Source: Pelargonium nanum (Eukaryota > Streptophyta > Magnoliopsida > Geraniales > Geraniaceae). From it: a stretch of DNA of 48,313 nucleotides. Positions 10,926 to 21,000 of this stretch are shown piece after piece. The stretch is taken from NCBI GenBank assembly GCA_036897485.1, contig JAYMTF010000161.1:1-48313 (forward strand), read 5' to 3'. A model generated the notes under the pieces. It did no database searches, was not told the origin of the DNA, and worked only from the letters and a program-made list of their open reading frames with translations. Position 1 is the stretch's first letter. Each line of letters opens with the position of its first letter. A program made the position numbers and the translations under genes.

Positions 10926-11892
10926 GCTGTTTTAAATGTTTGTTTTGAAGGATTTTGCTAATTCACCATTTTTAATGATAAAGTTAGTACAAGTTAACGG
11001 AATGGACTGGTTAATGTTCAAATACGAAATTTTTTAAAAACTTTTTTAGCATAAACAAAATTGAGGGACCAATTCGAGCTCAAATACAGAAGTTCATACA
11101 TCAAATTGATTTATTTTAATAGCATAGCGAAGAAGACGAAAAAAACTAAAATTTGACCGTGAACTAATGGATTTGAACACAATTTGGCCCTCAATTATTT
11201 TTACCTCATCATAGTTATTGAACTTTTATATTTGATCCCAAATTGTATTATGTCGCCAACACTTGATTCAACATAATAATGTAGTGTTAATAGTGATTGT
11301 CATGTTCGTAATAATGTCGTATTCATATTCAGCATCTAAGAACGATTACTAAATGGGTTGTGCTGTATCGAGTTATATAGTACACAATCAACCTTCAGCG
11401 CGACACACAAATTGCTTACTCTAGTTATAACAAACTTACAATTTATGAATCTCTCCATTCATAAATTTACAATTTCGTCACATCAACAACTAATTTCACA
11501 ACACTTACGAATTGGATCAATTTGAAACAAACTAATATGGGAGTCAAACTGGATACCAAATCAGAAAAAATCAACAATTTTGGGACCAAAATGGAACAAA
11601 TTCCTTATTATATAGTTGGTTCCAATCCTGGTGTACCTCATATGAAAAAGACATAAATGTCCAAAGGTTTATAATACAACTTTCAAAGTTTGTGAAAAAT
11701 TATTCACAACAAAAAGAAAATCTATCAGTATAAGAATGAAGACTGACTGAAAATGCAATAAAATGAGCAATTTAATCATAATATTAACCTCATTGTGTGA
11801 CCTGCAATTTCTGGGAACTACAAAAAGGGTGTTAGAAAAACAGATCGAAATTTTAAAAAAACTCGGGAGGTTTAAATGAAGAACGATACGTT

Positions 11893-14800
11893 CTACTGCT
11901 TGTAATTCTTTATCTCTTTGATAATTCCATCGGTGAGTTCATCAACATCATTGTTCTTCCCAAAGAATTTCACAAATTTCATGTCCGGACCCATCAAGTA
12001 CCTGCACGAGAATTCCACAGATGTCAAACTAGAACGTGTATGTAAAATTTGAGATTGACAATGACAGCATAGTTACGCGTAGGGTTTGCAATTTGGGTCA
12101 TGACCCGTGACACGCACTGCAAGGGAATTGTTAAACAACTACGGAAAAGTGGGAATTAGCTACAGAAATGTGTTTTGACGGGAATTTTTATTATTCGAAA
12201 ACTGATTGGCGACAGAATTTGGTAGCTAAGTCCGTTGCTAATCAATTTTTGAACACGACACAAATTTACAGTTACAATGTTCTAAACAGATCTATATAAA
12301 CTCTACAGTGTGCGATCTATTTGTGAGCAAAACATATAATGTATGTTAATACTTACATGACTATTGAGTGATCAACAAGATAATCCGACTCTACAGTGTG
12401 CGATCTATTTGTGAGCAAAACATTTAATGTAAGTTAACACTTACATGACTATTGAGTGATCAACAAGATAATCCGAGTCTTCCTCTTCTGTCTTCATATA
12501 ATAAACTCGATATGAACGAGCAACACTCCGTATATCCTCCGGTTTACCAGTTAATCCAATTAGCTTAGGATGAAATTCTGCAAAAGTTAGAAAAACCATT
12601 TACAGAGATCAGCTTAAAATTAATATATACAACTAAATCTAAATAATCACATCAAGCAACAATCTCGGAGATCACCTTTGACATACTCACGAACTTGCTC
12701 AACAGTATCTCTCTCAGGATCAACAGATATGAAAACAGGCACAATTTCATAACCTGCCTTTTTCTCTGCAAGCAAGAAATGAAGCAGTAACGATATATCA
12801 GATATCAAAATACTATTGTGTCACATTTTGGTTCAGAGAAAAGGTCTAATTAGATCCGACAATTCATGTCTCAACACAAACACGACACGAAAGCAGCGGT
12901 TAGGACTCGCTGTTCATGAAAGAGTACCCATCACGTTTAATAATTGTCTTGTGTTCGTGTTGGGCTTCAAAAACACGTGCACACGGTAAATTATTTGTGT
13001 TGTGACAAGCTGGATACGCCCAACATACACATCTGAGGGGTTCTAATAGTAAATTTAACCCCCCAAACCCTAGCTAGTATTATTGTTTATATGATTTGTG
13101 TATGTAAGATAACATAATAATGTTAAACAGGTTAAATTTGTGACATTTAATCGTGCCAGGGAGTGCTGTGTTCGTGTTCGTGTTCGTGTTAGCCCATATA
13201 GCACAACACAGCACGAACACGACACGCGTGAATTGCCAGCTCTAGATCTAATATAGGAGATCATGCAGGCTTAGATAAAACACCAATAACTCACTTATTT
13301 TATCAATTGCAGCAGCTAGCTTTATTAGCTCATCGGGGCAGATATCCGGGCAATGTGTGAAACCAAAATAAATCAATGTCCATTTCCCCAAAAAGTCTTG
13401 ATCAGTTACATTCTTCCCATCATGGTTGATAAGATTGAAAGGACCCCCAATGGCTGCTGTTCCCACAGATGGCCCATGCATCACTGCTTTTGAAGCCTTG
13501 TTTATTTCTGTAACAAAGAAATGAAACTTACATAATGCCAAAAAAAAGGAAAAGGCAGATACAGAGAGCTAACTTGACTAAAAGTTCAAAGGCACCACAC
13601 AATGTAGCATATAAAATCATACGCATAGGTAAAAATAAAAAATCCTGACGGTTTACCTTCAATACGTTTCTTCTTTAGCCTGTCATAATAAAAGACCAGT
13701 CCTGCTCCAGTGATAACCAGGAAAAGAAAACTCAACCATGACACTGGCTGCAAAAGGCAAAAGCAATCATAATCGTAACCAACATGCTCAATATCAATTA
13801 ACCGAATAAAACTTGTAAGAAAAATTACCCCTCCACGAACAGGCTTTCTTGCATCACTGCTCTCTTTTGAACCTCTAGACTTGTCTCCACTGCCAGAGTT
13901 GCCTTCTTCAGAACCCTTTGATGCTGAATTCTCTGGATTAAGTGTACCAGAATCTTTTGGTGATGAATTATCTGGACTCGTTGGATCAAGTGTAACAGAA
14001 TCCTTTGATGTTGAATTATCTGAATTCACTGTAGTAGAACTGGAACTAAATAGACACTTTTGATGCATTGCCAGTAATTGCATTCCATGACCAAGAGGTG
14101 CAACCTGGAGAGTGAGACAACAATGAATTAGCAACTGACTGGAGCTACAACAATTACATTTTTAAATAAATATTACAAATTTCTGTATTCCATAATATAA
14201 AAGAGATTTGTGAACCATATAACATATAACATATAATTACCCCCAAATAACACCTACTCTCATCCTATTACTCTGCTCGGTTCCTATGAGATGACAAATA
14301 ATAAATGGACTAAACCTCCATCTTGTCCACATTTGTGTTAATATAAATAAAAACATAAAACATAGTTAACGATCTGGCTCCAATAAGTGTAATTCTCGTA
14401 TCAAATTTGACGTGCCAAAATACATTTCATCGTATAGGACTCACAAAATAGTTTGGCTTGTCACTAGAGACTAGACAGAGTAGGGAAATAAAAACCTGAA
14501 AAAGAGAATTGGAATCACTGATTCTCTGTTCAGATTAGGAACCCATGGATTCCTAGTCTCATAGAATTATCCCATTTTCATACCCTCCAAAGAGTACGAG
14601 AATGGCAGGGGATTAACATTCCCAAGTTATTATCTAATCTTCAGCAAAATAAATGAACAATGGGAATAATGTTTGCATTCATCATCAGACGTCATATAAT
14701 AAATAGCAATTAGAGTTTTCAATTCACACATGTGAAGATGAAATCCCTAAAAGCACAAATTTTGAAAGCCGAGGTGTATAATAAAACAATATCACATGCA

Positions 14801-16770
14801 TAGAAGCAAATTTAACATTCTCTTTCTTCTTTATCTATGGAATGTCAAAAGCAGAAATGTAGAGGAAAACATACCGTCCAATTACGTCTCTTTGATAATT
14901 GCCTGACAAGAGCTTGGCTATATGCAACATGACCCTGAGGCCTTGTAGCTGAAATAGCTGCATAATGGAAAGGTTAGTTACCTCGAATACAAAACTAACT
15001 CATGTATCAAATGTTAATTCTGCACACAAATTAGAAATAATACCAACTAAAAAGCATGATCTGAGTGAAGATAATTCAGAAATGACAAGTCTGTAGCATG
15101 TAAAATGAAAATTTCATCATGTGGGGAGAGAGAGCACACTTTTGACATGCTTTTCCATCGCAAAGTGCTCAACATGGTTTGTTGCTTCAATCGTATTAAC
15201 ACCCATGTCCTGTAAAGGTTACAACACAACCAAAAAATTCAGGGAAATCAACAATTCAAAGAACTATCTACTCAATTATTCACAACAAATTATACCTCAT
15301 AGTTGAAGTTGACTTTAGCTGATGAAGCAGTGACGGTATCATTGATGGCTCCAAGTACTCTACTCAAGCTATTCTGCACACCTCCTGATATTCTCTCTCC
15401 CCCAATCAGCAAATTCTACAACATAACCGTAAATTTAACCAATGTGATTCCACAAAAACAATCCAACCAAGCACAAACCGCATTTGAAATTGGATCCCCA
15501 CAATATATGAAAGTCTATTAACCATCAACTACCTAGTAACGAAGCTGAAATTTGAGTCCACCTTGAATAAATTCAGATGCAACCAGAAAAATGTTTATTA
15601 TTATCCATTGGATCCCCAAAATTGTTATATTTCGCAGCAACTAAACAGAAAGTAATGAAATACAAATTTGACGGGGAAAGTTAGGAACAATATCTCCATA
15701 AAGCGAAGAAAAAATAACAATCCATCTGAAACTAGAAACAAACATGTAGCTCAACTGAGCAAAGCCTCAAACATCAAAGTGAGAATCATAAAATCGTTAG
15801 TTTTCTCAGGATCTGGCAACTCTATAGTCTACAACACTCTTGGTGTTACAAGGCTTAGAATAGGAAAGTTAGAAGGTGTAATAGGTTCGTTCCCCGATTT
15901 TTTTAAAACAGTACCTACTCTATATCACTATGGAATTAGCCGAGCCCCATCCCTAACATTAACGTAACCAGATCCAGGACTAAGGTGGTGATTTTTTATG
16001 AGGGTGTCCTTCGTTCTCAGATCAGAGTTCAAATGAAACTATTAATTGTTAATAGGTAAGCTTGAACTTGTCGTTTTTGGACTTTATAAACTATAAATAA
16101 CTAAACTTTTTATAACTTAATCAATGAAGCAGACAGGCAAGAAATAGAGTAACTAAGGTCCTTCGCAGAGTCTAATTTGCAGGGATTTGCTTGTCAAGGA
16201 GGTTGACTCAACAGATTAAGCCTACCCAAAATCATGGCTTTAGCTGTCAAATTCCCCGCCTATGCAAATCTAATAATAACTAGCCTCTGGAAGAGTATAA
16301 AACCCCTAACTCACTTAGACGGAGTAATTAAGTTCTTAAGGTCCCTTTTCATTATATCTTCGCCTTATCAAGTTGAGAAATTCCATATCTCTTCCTATCT
16401 GAAAAAAAAAGTAGATTCTCAAAAAACACCGGAAATCTAGGAAGAGTACTAGATTGACAGGTACTCATAATTTACATATATTTAGGAAAACGCAGTGAAG
16501 AGTAAGTATAGAGCAATTTAGGATCCTAGCATGTTTAGAAATGGTGGAATATATAATGACAGAACAAAATTCGGTAAACGATATCCAGAAAGCATACATT
16601 TAGCTCAGCTGAGCCGAGCCTCAAACATGAAAATGAGAATCATCAAATCGTTCATTTTTCTCAGCAAACTCACTGTTATTGAAGAAAACTTAAGCTGAAA
16701 TTGAGGGATGGAGAGGATAAGAGAGAGGTACCTGCTTGGATCTAGAGAGGAGACGAGATGAGAACGCCAT
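11893..16770 (-). CDS. HCC1: SCO1-type copper chaperone for cytochrome c oxidase, mitochondrial
   Basis: Delivers copper to the CuA site of COX2; anchored in the inner mitochondrial membrane. Ten exons: 16770-16732, 15415-15296, 15209-15140, 14957-14875, 14104-13829, 13747-13657, 13507-13295, 12765-12676, 12577-12445, 12001-11893; 407 aa, all phases closing. Exon 6 encodes the single membrane span ([19 protein letters not shown]), preceded by a Ser/Asp-rich low-complexity linker. The thioredoxin-like domain has the copper-binding Cys279-X3-Cys283 ([11 protein letters not shown]) and the essential His368 ([10 protein letters not shown]). The N-terminus is about 70 residues longer than the Arabidopsis protein as I recall it. 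Exons 1-4 have no parallel I know in SCO1, exon 3 ends at a weak GTGTGC donor, and exon 1 matches exon 1 of the neighbouring MGP1. The catalytic domain call is firm; exons 2-3 need transcript support. Confidence 0.92.
12301..12476. repeat. 88-bp tandem duplication across a SCO1 exon-intron boundary
   Basis: Copies 12301-12388 and 12389-12476 differ at about four positions. Each carries the last coding bases of exon 9, including the codon of the copper-ligand His368, followed by a complete GTAAGT donor and intron start. Only the donor of the upstream copy (exon end 12445) keeps the frame. Confidence 0.95.
12851..13244. mobile_element. 394-bp hAT-like non-autonomous element in SCO1 intron 7
   Basis: Left end TAGATCCGACAATTCATGTC and right end (read inverted) TAGAGCTGGCAATTCACG form terminal inverted repeats. 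Flanking 8-bp duplications are ggtctaat and gatctaat (7 of 8). The interior consists of GTGTCGTGTTCGTGTTG words, as in the element at 4246. No transposase is present. Confidence 0.75.
15676..16690 (-). repeat. SCO1 intron 1 segments homologous to MGP1 intron 1
   Basis: Read on the minus strand, 16590-16690 and 15676-15790 contain the unit CTGAGAAAAxxGAACGATTT ... GTTTGAGGCTCGGCTCAG ... GAGCTAAATG that is repeated in MGP1 intron 1. The 15676-15810 copy also matches the MGP1 copy at 18593-18725 outside the core (GTGTCAGAT / GTTTCAGAT, then a TTGTTA-TTTTTTCTT block, then CCTGTTCCTAGTTTTC-like). The match is therefore collinear and not only a shared core. Confidence 0.8.
15820..16480. other. compositionally distinct block in SCO1 intron 1, possible organelle-derived insert
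   Basis: About 650 bp with a higher GC and C content than the flanks and no repeat words of the nuclear families here. The texture resembles plant mitochondrial intergenic DNA, but no organellar gene was identified. Confidence 0.3.
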
Positions 16771-18034
16771 GATCGAAGCTTGAAGACGGTGTGGACTTCT
16801 TCTCTACCGATCTTTTTGGTGTGGTTATGAGGTAGGGTTTAGGGTTTTGATCAGATGGAAATGTGTATTGAGCGAAACCTCTTGTTGAACCTCTTGTTCT
16901 CTTGTAAAACTAAGTCTGTCAATTTTGCCTGTACAAACTAAATCTTGCTTTTTTTTACTAAAATTTTAATTTTTCCTAATAAATATAAAACTTTATTCGA
17001 GCCTTGTTACTCTTTTCAATAAGCTTGACTGCCTATTTCCGGTATTAACTCGTTAAAGTTATAATTAGTCCCTAAAGGGATGGGAATTTCGGTTTCGGTT
17101 TAGTTATATCCGACACAAATAGGATCTCAAAAGACTTCGGGTTCATTCAGATTTTATGTTGTAGACTAATTCGGACTTTTCACTTTTATGCCAAAAAAAG
17201 GTGAGAATTCGTGAATTTGTTGGACCTGATTCAACTAAAAGATAGATTGAGTCGCGGTAGCTTGCTTATTGGCCCACGCATTTAAGGATGTCTCGCTCAT
17301 AATAGTTGCCGTGTGGACATGTCCCATCTACGAACATGAACTAAAGGGAAAAATATTGTGTTTTGTTTGTTTTTTATTTTTGCAGCAAACCAACTATTTT
17401 GGCCGTTGATTTTGGAAGAAAAAAGAACAAAACACACCGTTTAACGGTTCCACCTCAATAAATAACTACTACTATGAGTTGACACAGTGACGTATACTCA
17501 ATAACTGACGTGACACAAACGTTGCGTTTTTCATTTTTTTAGTTGATGAATCTATACATGACAATGCAGGCTGCGTGCTTAAACATGCCGGACCCAAAAT
17601 AGGGATCGAACAATTTTATCGTTAGTTTTGACATATCCGGGTACTTAGCAATAAAGAATAGAAAAGATACAAAACACTAACGCATGAGTTTTCGGCCCCA
17701 AAAAGCACATTGGGCCTGCAGCCCAAATAGTCAGGTCTACTAGTATTTGACCTCTTAATGGGCCAGACAATTGGACCACAGGGCCGCGGGGTCGAACAGG
17801 CCCAATGTAATATAGGGTTTGGATCACTTTTCTGACACATTTAGTCATATAAATGAACGGTGATTAGATGAGGTAGACGTACTCCTTAGATACACACGTC
17901 ACATACAGACTAAGTCTCACGCCATCTGATGGGTCGGACCTGAAAACCCTAACCTCATAAGCAACTTAGAAGAACAGAATCGAACAAGACGACGACGAAA
18001 CACTAGAAGATCGCACTATTTCGAAGCTCTGATC
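16771..18034. promoter_or_regulatory. divergent promoter region of SCO1 and MGP1 with Site II and telo-box motifs
   Basis: 1.26 kb separates the two start codons. TGGGCC/GGCCCA occurs at 17711-17716, 17759-17764 and 17799-17804, with GCCCA at 17721-17725. TAGGGTTT lies at 17813-17820 and AAACCCTAA at 17944-17952; on the SCO1 side a doubled telo-box (GGTAGGGTTTAGGGTTT) lies at about 16830-16846. Site II plus telo-box is the known promoter architecture of plant nuclear genes for respiratory-chain and ribosomal proteins. The cluster lies 215-325 bp upstream of the MGP1 ATG. Confidence 0.7.
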
Positions 18035-21000
18035 ATGGCTATGGCATCTCGCATCCTCTCCAGATCCAAGCAGGTACATCTCTAGTCTTCAGATCTGTGT
18101 ACGCCTGTTATCGGATGTGGTTTCTCGAAATCATTTGTCATTTGCTTAATCTACTCTGATTTTGTATGGTGGCTGTGGAAATAAGGTATTGGATATGGTT
18201 TCTGGAAATCATTTGCTAATTTGCTAATTTACCGTGTGATTTTTGTTTCTGGTTTCGTTATTTTCTGTTTGGTGCCCTAGAGAATGAACGATTTTTGAAT
18301 TTTCACTGTGATGTTGTTTGAGGATCGGCTCAGTTGAGCTAAATGTTTGTTTGCAGTCTCAGTTATTTTTCGTTTTACCGAATTTTGTTGTCATTTTCCC
18401 CTCCATTTCTGTTTGGTTGCTGAGAAAATGAACGATTCGATGATTCTTACTTTCATGTTTGAGGCTCGGCTTAGATGAGCAAAATGTCTGTTTATAGTCT
18501 CAGTCAATTTGTTATTTTTTCCTTCGCCACCAGCTGCACTCTCTGGATATTGTCGTCATTTTTTATTTATTTCACCATTTCTGTTTGATTGCTGAGAAAA
18601 CTAACGATTTTATTATTATTACTTCGATGTTTGAGGCTTGGCACAGCCGAGCTGAATGCTTGTTTTTAGTGTCAGATGATTTGTTACTTTTTTCTTTGCT
18701 ACCTGGAAATCCTGTTCCTAGTTTTCTGTCAATTGTGTACATTCTCCTTCTGATATCCCCTACTGTGTCTGCTGTCTCAGCTGAGCTAAATATGTTTTTT
18801 CTTTCCTTTAGTGATATGTTTTTCTGTTTGGTGGCTGAGAAAATGAACAATTTTAGGATTTTCAGTTTTTCACTATTATGTCTCGTGCTGCTGAGCTAAA
18901 TGTTTTTTTTAGTGTCTGTTGTTTTATTATTTTTCTTAGTCACCAGCTATGATTTCTGGATATCATGCACCTAGTTTTCTTTGTCAATTTCTTATTTCAC
19001 TATATTCTGCTTGGTTGCTGAGAAAATGTACGATTTTGTGATTCTCCAGTTTATGTTTGAGACTCAGCTATGCTGAGAAAATGTTTTCGTCCGTTACCAG
19101 TTACATTTTCTGAAGATACTGTACCTAGTTTGCTTTGTCAGTCTTTTAATTCACTATTTTTGTTTTAGTTTCTGAGAATATTAATAAAATACTCATTCCG
19201 AGACCCTCTGCCGTGTCTATATTGTCTCAGCTAGGCATGATTTTTTCCTGAATCTGATTTCGGTTGATTATCTGATTTTTGGAATAATTTGGATATTTTG
19301 TGCGTTGACTTCATTTAATTATTTTGTTAAGTTTTTGTGGATCGGCTGAAGCTTTATAGGTTTATTGCTGTATTTGATGCTGATATGTTGGCATAAAACA
19401 ACCAATGGAATCTTATCTGGGTAAGATGGTTTAGGAAGTCAAACAATGGGCTTACACTTCTACATATCCTTTGTTTGGTTGACTTGAAAGAAGATATAAA
19501 GGGAAATGAAAGGAACTTTGCTCTTTTGACATGTTTGTTTAGGAGGATGGTTAGCGGTATTGTTCTAAATTTTATACTATATTTCCTTATATTAGCAGTG
19601 CTATGAAGGGTGAAAGGAAATATTTTCATTTTATTCTTATATTGAAAATAGATAAATGGGATATAGTAGAAACAGTTGATGTAGAGAAGAATAAATGTGT
19701 TGTTTTGGCTCAACAATCACTAAAAACACTGGTAGATTAGATTGGTAATGTGATTTATTAGTGTATTGTGCTTGTGTGTTTATTAGTCTGTGTCAAGATT
19801 ATTGTTATTGTGAATGAAATAATAACAATGCATATTCTTATGTTTGAATAGAATTAAAGGCAATCATTCCCATTATTTTGGTAACAAGAATACAATTCCT
19901 TGTTACCTTTATGCATTGACATGGTTATGTAAGATTTTTTTGTATGCGCATTTAAGAATCATTTGTTTCTAATAAAGTTTACATGCTATAATACAGTTGT
20001 ATGGCTGCCAAATCATTTTACAACATGAGCGTACTGCTCCGGTTCGTTCTTTTGCCAAAGTAGCTGAACCTCCTCGGAAGGGAGGTGATGGGTTAGAGTT
20101 TTTCAAGTCAATTGCTCGCAAGGGAGATGGTGAGCGAGCATGTTTCATTTCTTCATAATTATATAATTATCATGTCCTACGATCTTCTAATCAATTGATT
20201 CATAAAATCCTTCTATTATATGGGTAGATGTCATACCTTTTGCTTAATCATGTGTATATTTGCTGCACCCACATGTTTCCTTCACTTCACAAGAGTAAAG
20301 GGTTGTATTAGATGAACTGTGAAAATGATATATATATATATTTCTCTTGGAGAAAATTTAAACTGCAACCTTTCTTTCTTTTGGATTCTAGGTCATAAAG
20401 TTTTTTTATTCATATGCCAGAAATTAAATGTTGTGATTTTTGTCATCATTTGATGCATATAAGATTTTAATTGATATCTTCAAATTAAGTGTCCATTTTC
20501 AAGATCTATTACTGACTCACAAAGTATTTGGATTTGAGTGGTGAAGATAAGCTGAAGAAGATTTATGATGATGTTGTGAATAAATATAATGGGGCTATTG
20601 AAATACTGAAGAAGGAGAAGATCACAATTGCTCCAGAAGATCCTGCTGCTGTTAAACAGTACGCAAATGTCATGAAAAAAATGATAGAGAAGTAAGTCCC
20701 TATCCAATATTTTTGGACTTCAATTCGTTATAATGATTTTTTCTTATGCTACAATTTCTGGGAACAATTTATGTGAGAGTGAATATGGAAACCAGTAATT
20801 GGGGACGGAGTTAATTTGCCTAGTTCCCCACTATATCTGATTTGCAATTTCAGTGTTGATGCATTTCTAATTATTCGTCTGTACCTTTTACAGGCTTGGC
20901 TTGTATTCAATATCTCAACAAATAGACAAATCTATCAAAATGGGAACACGTGGTATTGAAGATGTTCGATCATATTTATTGGCAGTGAAGGAAGTAAGGA

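Noticed and set aside
12357..12390. The SCO1 duplicate as a separate 34-nt poison cassette exon with its own acceptor (CTGTAG).
   Set aside because: The intron to exon 9 would be only 54 nt, below the usual plant minimum; alternative donor use is the more realistic risk.
13586..14134. A single continuous protein from the long SCO1 frame across 13748-13828.
   Set aside because: That stretch has clear donor (GGG/GTAATT) and acceptor (TTTTGCAG) signals and interrupts the conserved linker-to-membrane join; it is intron 5.
17622..17848. Minus-strand open frames in the SCO1/MGP1 intergenic region.
   Set aside because: They overlap the Site II promoter cluster, have no splice context and resemble no protein.
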